A DNA stretch of 45,645 nt from Verrucomicrobiota bacterium (GTDB taxonomy: Bacteria; Verrucomicrobiota; Verrucomicrobiia; Chthoniobacterales; UBA10450), in assembly GCA_003218475.1 (NCBI GenBank), contig QHNR01000060.1, forward strand, positions 1 through 45,645, given 5' to 3'. Positions within the stretch are counted from its first letter, which is position 1, and each line of letters starts with the position of its first letter. The notes beneath the pieces are model-generated. The model was not told where the DNA came from. It worked only from the letters and a program-made list of their open reading frames with translations, and searched no databases. Of this stretch, positions 1 to 8,924 are shown one piece after another. The translations under genes were made by a program, and so were the position numbers.

Positions 1-368
1 ACAAAGAGCATCGCGCTTTCAGTCTGTCCAAACCAAAGCAACGCCAGAGGGACCCAGCAAACGCTTGGCAATGTTTGTAGGCCAAGCGCGAGCACGCCGA
101 CCGTGTCTTCGGCGAATTTCAAAGATGCAGTCAGGAGCCCGAGCGGGAGTCCGATGGCAAGACCAATAAAATATCCGGTGAACAACCGTCTCAAGGTAAC
201 CGTCGACGCGCTCAAGAGGCTGCCATCGCGCGCCGCGCTGACGAGATAGTCCACAACATTGCGCGGAGAAGGCAGCAGGACCGGCGACCAAATTTTTGCA
301 TTCACCAGGGCTGCCCAAATCGCGACCAGCGCGACGAAAAACAAAACTGCGAGCAACGTTCTCCTCAT
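1..368 (-). CDS. ABC transporter permease, SsuC/TauC type (partial, cut by left window edge)
   Basis: Inner-membrane permease of a sulfonate/taurine/nitrate-class importer. I translated the minus strand from the ATG at 368: an N-terminal hydrophobic helix (LLAVLFFVALVAIW), then LPSPRNVVDYL, which resembles the stretch before the BPD_transp_1 domain, then a second helix and the family-typical LQTLPSVCWVPLALLWFG. The rest lies beyond the window. Its ATG overlaps the TGA of the ATPase gene (ATGA, 365-368), so the two are translationally coupled. Only about 122 residues are visible, so substrate specificity cannot be judged from this subunit. It is the third gene of a binding protein-ATPase-permease operon. 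Confidence 0.85.
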   Translation of the reverse strand, partial: MRRTLLAVLFFVALVAIWAALVNAKIWSPVLLPSPRNVVDYLVSAARDGSLLSASTVTLRRLFTGYFIGLAIGLPLGLLTASLKFAEDTVGVLALGLQTLPSVCWVPLALLWFGQTESAMLF

Positions 369-1177
369 TCGACGCTCGCTACCCGCTCGGGCGCCAGGTA
401 ACCTTTCAGTGCTGCGGTCAATTGCGACGCATGCTGAGCGATTTCGATGCTGTTAAAATCGCGCGGCCGCGGCAGGTCCACTTCAAAGATCCCGCGAATA
501 CGTCCCGGCGTGGGCGACATGATCACCACTCTATCCGCCAGGCATGCTGCCTCACGCACATTGTGGGTGACGAAGATGATCGTCTTGCGGCGTTTTTGCC
601 AAATCTGTTGGATATCGCCGTAGAGTTGTTCTCGTGTCATAGCATCCAGCGCAGCGAACGGTTCGTCCATCAACAGCACCCGCGGGTTCGGTGCCAAAGC
701 TCGAGCGAGCGCCACGCGCTGTTTCATGCCGCCAGAGAGCTCATGCACGTTGGCTTCCATGAATTTTTCGAGGCCGACCAGATAAAGAAAGAATTTTGCG
801 ACCTCGCGCCGCTCGCGATTGCGCAAACCCGGTTTCAATTTCAACCCGAACATTACGTTACCGAACGCATTGAGCCACGGAAACAACGCTGATTCCTGAA
901 ACATGACCAGCCGATGCCGCCCCGGCGCTAGCACAGGTTGATTGTCTGCCAGTACTCGGCCTTTGTCCGGTTTTTCCAAACCTGCGATGATATCGAGCAA
1001 GGTTGACTTCCCGCACCCGCTCGGGCCGACGATTACGATGAATTCGCCTTCCGCGACTTCCAGCGAAATATCATCCAGCGCCTGCACGGTCTGTCGCTTT
1101 TGACGAAAAGATTTGGAGACATGATCCACGACGAGCTTGGCCGGTGGCGGACCCTGGAGCTCTTCTTGTAGTGACAT
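365..1177 (-). CDS. ABC transporter ATP-binding protein, SsuB/TauB/NrtD type
   Basis: Cytoplasmic ATPase (270 aa, normal family length) energising the importer whose permease follows. Visible motifs: Walker A GPSGCGKST (about residues 52-60), Q-loop region near VMFQESALFPWLNAFGNV, signature LSGGMKQR (about 147-154), Walker B VLLMDEPFAALD (about 167-178) and the switch histidine in IIFVTHNVREA. FQESALFPW and the short C-terminus place it in the nitrate/sulfonate/taurine group rather than among sugar or amino-acid importers. The start overlaps the stop of the binding-protein gene by one base (TGATG) and its stop overlaps the permease start, indicating one coupled operon. Confidence 0.93.
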   Translation of the reverse strand: MSLQEELQGPPPAKLVVDHVSKSFRQKRQTVQALDDISLEVAEGEFIVIVGPSGCGKSTLLDIIAGLEKPDKGRVLADNQPVLAPGRHRLVMFQESALFPWLNAFGNVMFGLKLKPGLRNRERREVAKFFLYLVGLEKFMEANVHELSGGMKQRVALARALAPNPRVLLMDEPFAALDAMTREQLYGDIQQIWQKRRKTIIFVTHNVREAACLADRVVIMSPTPGRIRGIFEVDLPRPRDFNSIEIAQHASQLTAALKGYLAPERVASVE

Positions 1178-2139
1178 CAGGGAGTTTCAAATAGCTTGGA
1201 AAGATCGGGCGCTGTTTTGATGAAACCGGCCTTGACCGAGTTTTGCATGAATTTTTCCACCGCAGCGCGCGGCGTTTCCGCCGTGAACACTATGCGCTTC
1301 CATGCCGCATCGATCAGTTGCGGACTCATGTCGCTCTTCGTTTCTGCAAGCAGCTCGGCCTTGATTAACCGCTGGGCTTCCTCCGGATTTTTAATGATCC
1401 AGTCAGTCAGCTCGGCATGCGCTTGGGAAAATTTTTTCGCCAGATCGCGTTTCTCATTCAGGAACTTAACACTCGAGACCAACACCGTTGTAGCGGCATC
1501 CTTTTCTTCAACGAGGACTTTACCGGATGCTTCCTGCTCGAGGCGAGTTAACCACGGTTCGACAGTCCAAACTCCGTCTATTCGCTTCGCCTTGAAAAGA
1601 CCTAGCTGATCTGGATTTTGTGTTGGAATCACCTGCGCGTCCCCGCCGAGCTGGGTGATCTTCAGTCCACCGTCCGTCAGCCAAGCTCGGCAGGAAATGT
1701 CCTGCGTATTTCCTAATTGCGGCGTGGCGATTTTCTTGCCTCGAAAATCGGCGGCTGCTTTCAAGTTTTGATCCGGCTGAACAAGCAAACCCGCCCCGCC
1801 ATTGGCCGCGCCGGCGATCAAACGAATCTCTTGCCCATTGGATTTGGTATAAGCATTGAGGGCCGGGCCGGGACCGACATAGGTCAGATCAATTGAATTC
1901 GCGAAAATTGCCTCCATCGCGCTCGGCCCGGCGTTGTAAACGAACCATTCGATTTTTGTTCCCGGTCCAAGCCGTTGTTCGAACCAACCTTTACCCTGGC
2001 GGGAGAGCGCGTGCGCAACCACGCCCTGCGCGTGCGTGATGTTCGGAAAATGGCCAACGCGAATCTTAGTTTCGCCAAGAGAGAAAGCCGCTGCTGCAAA
2101 CCAGAGCGAGATCGATAGTAACAGTTTGAAGATTGTCAT
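1177..2139 (-). CDS. ABC transporter substrate-binding protein, SsuA/NMT1-like
   Basis: Periplasmic binding protein, 320 aa from the chosen ATG at 2139. The open frame extends 20 codons further, but MTIFKLLLSISLWFAAAAFS is a clean signal peptide and must be the N-terminus. The mature protein begins ETKIRVGHFPNITHAQGVVA, typical of type 2 periplasmic binding proteins for aliphatic sulfonates, nitrate or thiamine-precursor-like ligands. It ends with helices common in this family (AWKRIVFT.ETPRAAVEKFM). First gene of the operon, coupled to the ATPase. No lipobox cysteine, so it is probably soluble in the periplasm. The ligand is unknown; sulfonate is a guess from family resemblance. Confidence 0.87.
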   Translation of the reverse strand: MTIFKLLLSISLWFAAAAFSLGETKIRVGHFPNITHAQGVVAHALSRQGKGWFEQRLGPGTKIEWFVYNAGPSAMEAIFANSIDLTYVGPGPALNAYTKSNGQEIRLIAGAANGGAGLLVQPDQNLKAAADFRGKKIATPQLGNTQDISCRAWLTDGGLKITQLGGDAQVIPTQNPDQLGLFKAKRIDGVWTVEPWLTRLEQEASGKVLVEEKDAATTVLVSSVKFLNEKRDLAKKFSQAHAELTDWIIKNPEEAQRLIKAELLAETKSDMSPQLIDAAWKRIVFTAETPRAAVEKFMQNSVKAGFIKTAPDLSKLFETP

Positions 2140-2204
2140 TGTGTGATTGTCGATCTTGTCGATGGCTCGGCGCAAAATCAATCGCCGAAACAAGCACAAT
2201 TGAT

Positions 2205-3092
2205 CTATCGCAGCGGTCGGGCGACGAGAATCCCGCTGTCCGAACCGTAGCGATACAGATATTTCGAAAGCTCGTCGTCCACTACGACGCGCCCGTAGTT
2301 GCTCGGAGACGAAGCATGCATGAAGTGCAAAACGCCGTCGCTCGTGCGCAATGCGAGCCCCACGTGCGCAGTTGAATGGAGGCCATTTCGCTCCCGCGAA
2401 ATAACTCCAATGATATCGCCACTGCGTAGTTTCGGCTCAATTTTGGCGACCTGGCTTTTTGGAATTTCGTAGAGCGGCTGGGAGGAAACATTCGCTTCCA
2501 TCCGCGCGAGCGGACCGAGGAGCGAACGGTTGGAAGCGAGATATCGATAATGTCGCCAGCCCATGCTCATCTCGCGCGCGGAGTGCGGGACGCTGCGCCC
2601 TCCGAGATCGCGCGTCAGATCTTCTACCAGACCTCGCCGATCATTATCGTGCAGCCAGTCTTCTAGATAGTGCAGCCGCGAAAGATATTCGCCCGTGCAT
2701 TCGCCGCCGCGGTATCGATCCATCTCGATGTAATGCAACAGACGCTCCGGAGTCCAGTTCGACTCCGGCTCGTTCAACATTCGGGCAAAGCCGAGCGCGA
2801 TCTCAAAAAAGGTCCAGCAATCCACGCCCTGAAAATTTACCGAGGGCGACTCGATCCGATTGTCGATTTCAAGAGTAAAATGCTTATAGCGTGTTCCCAC
2901 CAATGCTTGTCCGACTGCCGCAGTACGTTCACCAATCGGCAAAGCCTTCCAATTTCCTGCTTTGGCTTTGGCAACGAGCCGGTTGAACTGGTCCTGCCCC
3001 TTAAAAATCGTGCTAAATGGCAACCGCGATTCGGATGCCAGTGTGGCTGAACAGATCAAGAGCAGCGTAAGCAAGGGTTTCCAACTTCGCAT
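2205..3092 (-). CDS. Secreted DUF1460 protein (NlpC/P60-superfamily amidase-like)
   Basis: About 295 aa from the ATG at 3092; the upstream in-frame ATG at 3125 would put charged residues before the signal peptide MRSWKPLLTLLLICSATLA, so I prefer 3092. The body matches DUF1460 proteins: PIGERTAAVGQALVGTRYKH near the start, a catalytic-type cysteine in FQGVDCWTFFE and a histidine in STAHVGLALR, followed by the MHASS segment. Family members are cysteine hydrolases resembling N-acetylmuramoyl-L-alanine amidases or endopeptidases, so a cell-envelope substrate is likely. It is upstream of the ABC importer on the same strand (65-bp gap) but functional linkage is not obvious. Confidence 0.8.
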   Translation of the reverse strand: MRSWKPLLTLLLICSATLASESRLPFSTIFKGQDQFNRLVAKAKAGNWKALPIGERTAAVGQALVGTRYKHFTLEIDNRIESPSVNFQGVDCWTFFEIALGFARMLNEPESNWTPERLLHYIEMDRYRGGECTGEYLSRLHYLEDWLHDNDRRGLVEDLTRDLGGRSVPHSAREMSMGWRHYRYLASNRSLLGPLARMEANVSSQPLYEIPKSQVAKIEPKLRSGDIIGVISRERNGLHSTAHVGLALRTSDGVLHFMHASSPSNYGRVVVDDELSKYLYRYGSDSGILVARPLR

Positions 3093-3136
3093 ACGCGCAT
3101 AACTCAACGCGGAATTCGGCTGCAATCAACCTTCCT

Positions 3137-3163
3137 GTAGGGCAGGCTTGCCGCTTGCCTGTC
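3137..3163 (+). repeat. REP-like element (GTAG + imperfect hairpin)
   Basis: GTAG at 3137-3140 is followed by GGCAGGC, a 7-nt loop and an imperfect TGCCTGT arm. It sits in the divergent gap between the DUF1460 gene and the metallo-hydrolase gene. Confidence 0.6.
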
Positions 3164-3213
3164 ATACGAAAGGTTTTGCTTCGTTGTACTCGGACTCATA
3201 TCGTGTTGACGCT

Positions 3214-4170
3214 GTGCCAATTCGTTTTCCCAAGAGGAGCCGGCGGAATGTTGTTCGCCAACCGTCGAATGATGGTGCCGTCGCCAAGCGATCGACGCGC
3301 GTTCGGCTGCGGCCACACGCTGACTGGCACAAGCGCAACTTTCTGACCAGCGTCCTGATTCCCTCGCTCTTCGTGAAGCGCGCCGATCGCCCGGCGGCTC
3401 CACAATTTCCCAAAGTCCGTGAAGGCGAGATATGCATCACTTGGATCGGCCACGCATCGTTTCTCGTTCAGACTCACGGGGTGAATATCCTGATCGATCC
3501 GATTTGGTCGAAATGGCTCAAGGTAATCAAGCGGTTGAAACAGCCAGGCTTCGAAATTCATCATTTACCTGCAATTGATTTTGTTCTCGTAACTCATGCG
3601 CACTTTGACCATCTCGACCGGCGCACACTGCGGCGCGTTGCCGCAAATCAACCGATTGTTGTTCCCATGGGGGTAGGGAACCTCGTGCATGATCTCGGTT
3701 TTCACATCGTGCACGAGCTTGATTACTGGCAGACCATTGAGCTTGGGCCGCTGAAGATTTCGCTCACGCCCTGCCATCACTGGGGCGCGCGGTTCCTTGC
3801 GGACTTGCATCGCGATTTCGGCGGATTTGTGATCGCATCTAATGGGCGCACGATCTTTCACTGTGGCGACAGCGCTTACTTTCCCGGCTTCAAGGAAATC
3901 GGCGAGCGCTACAACATCGAGGTCGCCCTCCTTCCGATTGGCGCTTACGAAGCGCCTACCGGCCGCGAAGTTCACATGAATCCCGAGGAAGCAGTGAAGG
4001 CATTTCTCGAACTAGGCGCTGAGACATTGATCCCAATGCACTATGGAACCTTTCGCCTCGGTTTTGAGCCGATGCATGAACCGCCGCAACGGCTCCTCGC
4101 CGCTGCGCGCAAGCATGGCGTCGAGGAGAAGATCCTGGTGATGACGGAGGGGAAGCCGGTTGTTTTGTAG
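3214..4170 (+). CDS. Metallo-beta-lactamase-fold hydrolase, UlaG/NAPE-PLD-like
   Basis: Metal-dependent hydrolase of about 318 aa. Motifs: TWIGHASFLVQTHGVNILIDP, the metal-binding VLVTHAHFDHLD (HxHxDH), TPCHHWGARF, the metal ligand region IFHCGDSAYF and the distal histidine in IPMHYGTF. This order is characteristic of the UlaG-like/NAPE-PLD-like branch of the fold (lactonases or phosphodiesterases on phospholipid-type substrates). The frame is open from a TTG at 3148, but that codon lies in a REP element; the GTG at 3214 (MPIRFPKRSRRN...) is a better start, though no strong ribosome binding site decides it. No signal peptide, so cytoplasmic. The exact substrate cannot be inferred. Confidence 0.85.
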   Translation: MPIRFPKRSRRNVVRQPSNDGAVAKRSTRVRLRPHADWHKRNFLTSVLIPSLFVKRADRPAAPQFPKVREGEICITWIGHASFLVQTHGVNILIDPIWSKWLKVIKRLKQPGFEIHHLPAIDFVLVTHAHFDHLDRRTLRRVAANQPIVVPMGVGNLVHDLGFHIVHELDYWQTIELGPLKISLTPCHHWGARFLADLHRDFGGFVIASNGRTIFHCGDSAYFPGFKEIGERYNIEVALLPIGAYEAPTGREVHMNPEEAVKAFLELGAETLIPMHYGTFRLGFEPMHEPPQRLLAAARKHGVEEKILVMTEGKPVVL

Positions 4171-4184
4171 CAAACTTTTTCTAG

Positions 4185-4261
4185 CCACAGATGAACACAG
4201 ATGAAACACAGATTCGCGGAATGCTTTTTCTGCATCTGTGAAAATCGGTGTTAATCTGTGG
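4185..4261 (+). repeat. Dispersed repeat with inverted CCACAGATG/CATCTGTG arms
   Basis: CCACAGATGAACACAGATG on the left is mirrored on the right by CATCTGTG and a terminal CTGTGG. The near-tandem CACAGATG units resemble a shorter intergenic stretch at about 41485-41515. The right arm contains the GTG start codon of the next gene. Confidence 0.6.
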
Positions 4262-6469
4262 CGAAGTTCTCTCGGCGCCATCTCAGCCGGACTAATCGTC
4301 GCCTTTTTCTGCCTCATCCTCTTCTGGCATGATCCGCTCGTTTTTTGGAATGACGATTACGAGTTGTCCGTCCTGCCTGTGTTCGCCGATGTTGCGCGCA
4401 GCTGGTCGGAGGGACATTGGCCGATCCTGAGTCCCTATTCGTGGGTGTGCGGCAATCTTGCCGGCGAATTTCAATACGGCACGTTTTCCCTTTTTGTAAA
4501 TGCTGCCGTCATTCTCATCTGGAAATTTCCGTTGACGTTTCCGCAGCAGGCAGCTGCGCTTTCCATCGCACATCTTTTTATGCTGGGGGTCGGCGCGTTT
4601 TTGCTCGCACGCGACCGCCGACTTTCGATTCCATTATCGATCTTCATCGCACTCATCGCGTCGCTAAACGGCTGGATTATATGCTGGGGCGCGACCGATT
4701 GGTTCGGCGCCCTCGGCGCGTTCACGTGGCTGCCATGGGCGTGGTGGGGAGCCGAACGCGCGTTGGATCCGCGACGAACGAAATGGCGATTCCTCTGGCC
4801 GGCACCATTCGTGTACCTGCTCGTTACCGGTGGTTTTCCATACACGGTTTTGATGTTGTTGCTCTTGATTGGCTGGCTGTCGATCAAGTCGCTAGTCCAA
4901 ACTCGAAGAATCTCCTCGATTTTGCCGATGCTCTTTGGTGTCGCGCTCGGCTTTGGATTGTCCGCGCCAGCGTGGCTTGCAATTCTTGATCTCGTTCAAG
5001 GTTCAGCACGCGAACTGCAGTCGCCGAAGGCGCATTGGCAATGGCTCGTTCCACCAGCGGCGTTGCCGGGATTAATTCTTCCATCGTGGACGGTGAACTG
5101 GACAGACTTTTCATCGAGACACGTTCCGCATACCGCAACCGAGTTGGCCTGCGGCCTTGTCGCTCCGGCGGCGCTCATCGCTGGCTTCATCTGGCGCGGG
5201 CGCATGCTCATTGCGCGACTTAAGTGGGAGTTAATCCTGCTCCTGGTCGTGCTCTTTCTCTCAATGCTTCCGACCGCTGGGCTTTTCCGGTGGAGTTTTC
5301 GGTGGTTGCCTTTCTTTCATTTGGTTCTCGCCATTTGCGCGGCGGAGATACTGCACATTAGGCCGGGATCACCGATCCCGGCTACAGCGGCTCTCGTTCT
5401 CACGGCATTGACGGCAATTGCAATATTAATCTTGCATACCGCTGGTTCCTATGCTTTCCCGCTGACTTGGATTTTTCTTGGGCTCGCGGCGACTTGGTGC
5501 CTTTCAGAACTCCTGCTGCGTGATTCTGAATTTCACAAATGTGTGCCCGTCGTGATCACGTTTTTAGCGCTGCTTGCTACATATCTCTGCATTCCGACAA
5601 ACTGCGGTGTGCCGAGATATAATTTTTCTCAAGAGCTGCTTAAACCTTCGCCGCTCGATCCGCAGCGACTTTATCTCGGCATCTATCCATGGGCAGAGCT
5701 CACCTACGCCACTTCAAATAAACCTCAGTCAGTCGGTCAAACCTTGCGTCCGGGAAGCACATCGATGTGGGCCGCGTTGCATTTCATCAACGGCTATAGC
5801 CCAATTCGAGCCGACGGCGTAGCGTGCGAATTCGCGGCCAGCATTCACGGTGAAATTAATCCAGATGTGGGAAGTTATTTACTCAGTCAACAAGCTGGCA
5901 AGGATGGCGAACTGGCTTTGCTGGGTGTGGATGGAATTGTCGTTGCAGGCGAATTAGACCTCACGCCCCAGCTGGCTTCGGAATGGGAACTTGTCGTTTC
6001 AACGGATGAGGGGCGTGTCTTCCATCGACGCGGCGCGGCGTTAGCGCGCGTGCGCTCAGTCACGTCAATCGATTCGCGGCCTAACCAACAATTTGCTTCG
6101 GCGACGATTTCAAAGATTACCGACTCGCGAGATTGGGTTGAAACAGATGTCGATGTCCCGAACGGCGATCAGCCCGCGTTACTGACTTTCTCCCGGCCGT
6201 ATTTCCGCGGATACAAAGCGCGCCTGGGCAATCAAAAACTCGCTGTCACTTCATATCGCGGATTATTTCCGATCGTCGAATTACCAGCCGGTGCCCATGG
6301 ACGGCTGATCCTTGCGTATCGACCATCTTGGCTGATGTGGGGAATTGGTGCAGCTACTACGTGTGGTTTAATTATGATGTTCAGTGTTCTAGCGGCGAGT
6401 TACCGGCGCACACAAAGGCGCAGTTACTCCTCGTTGCCACCGGAAACGTTCGGCAGAGCGGTACTGTGA
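4238..6469 (+). CDS. Polytopic membrane protein, YfhO-like
   Basis: A 743-aa integral membrane protein. Residues about 12-480 hold roughly a dozen hydrophobic segments, with loop motifs seen in YfhO-type proteins and related GT-C-like membrane proteins: FWNDDYELSVLPVFADV after the first helix and GWIICWGATDWFGALGAF later. About residues 490-715 form a soluble region, followed by a last transmembrane helix near the C-terminus. The soluble part resembles the C-terminal portion of YfhO-like proteins (PALLTFSRPYFRGYKARLG), implicated in glycosylation of envelope polymers. The only plausible start, GTG 4238, lies inside a dispersed repeat, so the first residues may be repeat-derived. A REP hairpin at 5363-5385 is read through in frame. 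Function is unproven. Confidence 0.72.
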   Translation: MKIGVNLWRSSLGAISAGLIVAFFCLILFWHDPLVFWNDDYELSVLPVFADVARSWSEGHWPILSPYSWVCGNLAGEFQYGTFSLFVNAAVILIWKFPLTFPQQAAALSIAHLFMLGVGAFLLARDRRLSIPLSIFIALIASLNGWIICWGATDWFGALGAFTWLPWAWWGAERALDPRRTKWRFLWPAPFVYLLVTGGFPYTVLMLLLLIGWLSIKSLVQTRRISSILPMLFGVALGFGLSAPAWLAILDLVQGSARELQSPKAHWQWLVPPAALPGLILPSWTVNWTDFSSRHVPHTATELACGLVAPAALIAGFIWRGRMLIARLKWELILLLVVLFLSMLPTAGLFRWSFRWLPFFHLVLAICAAEILHIRPGSPIPATAALVLTALTAIAILILHTAGSYAFPLTWIFLGLAATWCLSELLLRDSEFHKCVPVVITFLALLATYLCIPTNCGVPRYNFSQELLKPSPLDPQRLYLGIYPWAELTYATSNKPQSVGQTLRPGSTSMWAALHFINGYSPIRADGVACEFAASIHGEINPDVGSYLLSQQAGKDGELALLGVDGIVVAGELDLTPQLASEWELVVSTDEGRVFHRRGAALARVRSVTSIDSRPNQQFASATISKITDSRDWVETDVDVPNGDQPALLTFSRPYFRGYKARLGNQKLAVTSYRGLFPIVELPAGAHGRLILAYRPSWLMWGIGAATTCGLIMMFSVLAASYRRTQRRSYSSLPPETFGRAVL
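5363..5385 (-). repeat. REP element inside the YfhO-like gene, in frame
   Basis: On the minus strand it reads GTAG followed by arms CCGGGATC and GATCCCGG around a 3-nt loop. It encodes a short PGSPIPA-type segment between two membrane helices without breaking the frame. The same arms occur in the BIME inside ftsK. Confidence 0.75.
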
Positions 6470-6656
6470 TCCGCATCGAGCTGGCCGCTACTGAACGCCG
6501 GTGATTCAAGGATGATTCCGAGACAGCGGTATATCAGATCCATGTCGTTCATTGGAATACGTGGCTTCAGCTTTTCGCGGTGTGAAATGCGTCCGATAAA
6601 ATACGATCCACGTCCATCCAGCTGCATCCGGCGCCTTCCATGGCGGAGGACGCGCG
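6470..6656. other. Intergenic gap, convergent genes, nothing recognised
   Basis: Between the stop of the YfhO-like gene and the stop of the E2 gene I see no convincing hairpin, repeat family or gene. Short open frames crossing it on both strands have no protein-like character. Confidence 0.4.
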
Positions 6657-7880
6657 TTAGAGTTCTTTGGGATTTTCCAGGAGTTCGATCACGCGTTTGA
6701 GCAAACGGCCGGCGCCACCGCCGTCAATGCTGCGATGATCGAAGCTTAACGTAATTTGCGCTTCGGTCTTGGGGACGAATTTTTTTTTCTCTTCATCCCA
6801 CGAGGGAACTTTTTTCCCAGCTCCAAGACCGAGTAGCAATGTCTGATCGGGGAGGGGAATCGGTGTGCCCCATTCCATTCCGAAAGTTCCGAAATTCGAA
6901 ACGGTCGCGATGCCGCCGGTTTGCATGTCGGGCGAAATCCGTCGTTGTCGCGCAAGATCGACGAGTTCCTTGTATTTAGTCGTAAGGTCGAGAAGAGACG
7001 TTTTGTCTGCGCCGCGAATCACCGGCACCATAATCCCATCTTCGGCTTCGACCGCGATACCGACATCAATAGAGTTTGATTGCACTACTCGGTTGCCGAT
7101 CAGTTTCGCAGCTGCGATCGGATTCTTCGAAAGGGCGAGCGCGAGCGCGCGGAGCGCGTAAAGGCCGGGACCGGGCTTTGGATCCCGCGATTGCCGATCG
7201 TGTAACAGAGGATCGAGATTTACCGACGAGCCAATAGTCGAAAGCGGGCGCGTCCAACTGCGCCGCATCGCGTCGGCCACGCCCGCGCGAATAGCAGAAG
7301 CTTCATGTGCCGTTTGGTTCTCGATCTTGTGCAGGAAACTTTCGAGATCTTTGATAGTAACCCGATTGCCTGCGCCAGTACCCATGATCCCCGCCAGGTC
7401 GGCTGTTGTTAATTGCAACTCGGCCATGCGTGCGCGGACGCGCGGCGACATGAAAGTTGCGCCCTTCGTAACCGCAGGAACCGGCAGGTCCCCCATGCGC
7501 GCGCCCTCCCCGTCGCGCTCGGCGGTTTTTCTCTCGCGTGCAGCAGCGACTTCCTGATCAGCGCGCGTGGGAATTTCCTCGGCGACTTCCCGCTGCGGAG
7601 TGGGCGGGGCTTGCTTCGCGAATCTCGCGGCGTCTGCCTCGCTCGCTTCCACGTAGCCGAGCACTGCGCCAACGGGGTAAGTTTCCTTTAATTGCACAGT
7701 GATCTTATCGATTTTGCCTTTGCATGGCGTTGTGACACCCATCACCGCTTTGTTGGTCTCGACATCGATAATTTCCTGATCATCTGCGACTTCGTCGCCC
7801 GGCTTTACCTTGATATCGACAATCGTAGCTTCAGCGATCGATTCGCCTAGCTGCGGCATGATGATTGGAATTTGCGGCAT
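6657..7880 (-). CDS. pdhC: 2-oxoacid (pyruvate) dehydrogenase E2, dihydrolipoamide acyltransferase
   Basis: Core acyltransferase of the complex (407 aa from ATG 7880). Domains in order: lipoyl domain at about 1-80 with the lipoylated lysine in DVETNKAVMG; a flexible charged linker; a peripheral-subunit-binding domain at about 145-185 (MSPRVRARMAEL...GNRVTIKDLESF); and the catalytic domain with the active-site motif SFDHRSIDGGGAG near the C-terminus. The frame continues 24 codons upstream of ATG 7880, but this would overlap the E1-beta gene and precede the lipoyl fold, so I reject it. It starts 5 bp after the E1-beta stop, so they are co-transcribed. Acetyl versus branched-chain specificity is not certain. 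Confidence 0.93.
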   Translation of the reverse strand: MPQIPIIMPQLGESIAEATIVDIKVKPGDEVADDQEIIDVETNKAVMGVTTPCKGKIDKITVQLKETYPVGAVLGYVEASEADAARFAKQAPPTPQREVAEEIPTRADQEVAAARERKTAERDGEGARMGDLPVPAVTKGATFMSPRVRARMAELQLTTADLAGIMGTGAGNRVTIKDLESFLHKIENQTAHEASAIRAGVADAMRRSWTRPLSTIGSSVNLDPLLHDRQSRDPKPGPGLYALRALALALSKNPIAAAKLIGNRVVQSNSIDVGIAVEAEDGIMVPVIRGADKTSLLDLTTKYKELVDLARQRRISPDMQTGGIATVSNFGTFGMEWGTPIPLPDQTLLLGLGAGKKVPSWDEEKKKFVPKTEAQITLSFDHRSIDGGGAGRLLKRVIELLENPKEL

Positions 7881-7885
7881 AGATT

Positions 7886-8854
7886 CTATTCTCGCAGCAG
7901 TGCGCGAGCTTTGGTTGCGATTTTTTGTGCGTTCGGCCGATGCGCGTTCCAAAGATTTGGATGATACGGAATCGGAGTGTCTTTCGCGTTGAGACGTTGC
8001 GGTGCTGCGTCGAGCAGATGAAAGCCCTGGCTTGTGACGCGTGCGATGACTTCTGCCGTTGCGCCGCCCCAGGGAAATGATTCGCCGATGCAGAGCAAAC
8101 GTCCGGTGCGCGCGACGGATGCCAGCAAGGTGTCAGTGTCGAGCGGTTTAACGGTGCGCAGATCGACCACTTCAACTTCGAAACCTTCACGTGTGAGTTC
8201 CTCCGCCGCCGCGAGCGATTCTTGCATCATTGCGCTGTAGCTTACGATGGTGAGATCGCGTCCCTCCCGCGCAATCCGTGCGCGGCCAGTCGGCAGACCT
8301 TTTTCGGGCAGCTTGTCGGCCTTGAGATGGTAATAAAGATATTTGTGTTCGCAGTAGATGACGGGATCGTCGATCGCCACGGCTTCTATCAACATGGTGT
8401 AGGCGTCTTCAACCGTGGCGGGCGTCATCACGATCAGTCCCGGATAATGCGCGTAAATTAATTCCATTGATTGACTGTGAAACGGCCCGCTGCCTTTTGT
8501 CCCACCGGAAGGTAGACGCACTGTTATGGGGACCGGCACATTCGTCCGCCAGTAGTGTGTACCGGCATTGTTTAGAATTTGATTGAGCGCAATGCTCGAG
8601 AAATCGGCAAACTGCATTTCGACAATCGGGCGCATTCCCTGCATGGCAGCGCCAATCGCAGCGCCGACGATCGCGTCTTCGCTGATCGGGGTGTTCAATA
8701 CGCGTCCCGGAAATTCCTTTGCCAGACCCTTCGTCGCTTTAAAGGCGCCGCCGAACGTGCCTCCTACGTCCTGTCCGTAGATGAAAACGCGTTCATCATC
8801 GCGCAGCAACTTCGCTTGGGCTTCGCGGATCGCTTCGAGATAGGTGATGCTCAT
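7886..8854 (-). CDS. pdhB: 2-oxoacid (pyruvate) dehydrogenase E1 component, beta subunit
   Basis: 322 aa, standard length for the beta chain of heterotetrameric E1. Visible landmarks: SITYLEAIREAQAKLLRDD at the N-terminus, FIYGQDVG.GGAFKATKGL, TPISEDAIVGAAIGAAMQG (the glutamate contacts thiamine diphosphate in this family), QFADFSSIALNQILNNAG and the C-terminal GESFPWGGATAEV. It works with E1-alpha at 9072-10109 to decarboxylate the 2-oxoacid and acylate E2. The alpha gene lies upstream on the same strand, separated by about 217 bp filled with repeats, while E2 follows after 5 bp. Sequence alone cannot exclude an acetoin or branched-chain complex. Confidence 0.93.
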   Translation of the reverse strand: MSITYLEAIREAQAKLLRDDERVFIYGQDVGGTFGGAFKATKGLAKEFPGRVLNTPISEDAIVGAAIGAAMQGMRPIVEMQFADFSSIALNQILNNAGTHYWRTNVPVPITVRLPSGGTKGSGPFHSQSMELIYAHYPGLIVMTPATVEDAYTMLIEAVAIDDPVIYCEHKYLYYHLKADKLPEKGLPTGRARIAREGRDLTIVSYSAMMQESLAAAEELTREGFEVEVVDLRTVKPLDTDTLLASVARTGRLLCIGESFPWGGATAEVIARVTSQGFHLLDAAPQRLNAKDTPIPYHPNLWNAHRPNAQKIATKARALLRE

Positions 8855-8868
8855 GAGGCGAATGACGA

Positions 8869-8892
8869 ATGACGAATGAGGAATGACGAATC
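8869..8892. repeat. Near-tandem GACGAATG-type short repeat
   Basis: Four imperfect units of about 8 bp (GAATGACGAATGACGAATG and variants) directly upstream of the E1-beta start. It belongs to the class of 6-9 bp near-tandem repeats found elsewhere in the window. Confidence 0.6.
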
Positions 8893-8924
8893 AAACACGA
8901 GGCGAGGGTGCGCTGTGTTTCCGG

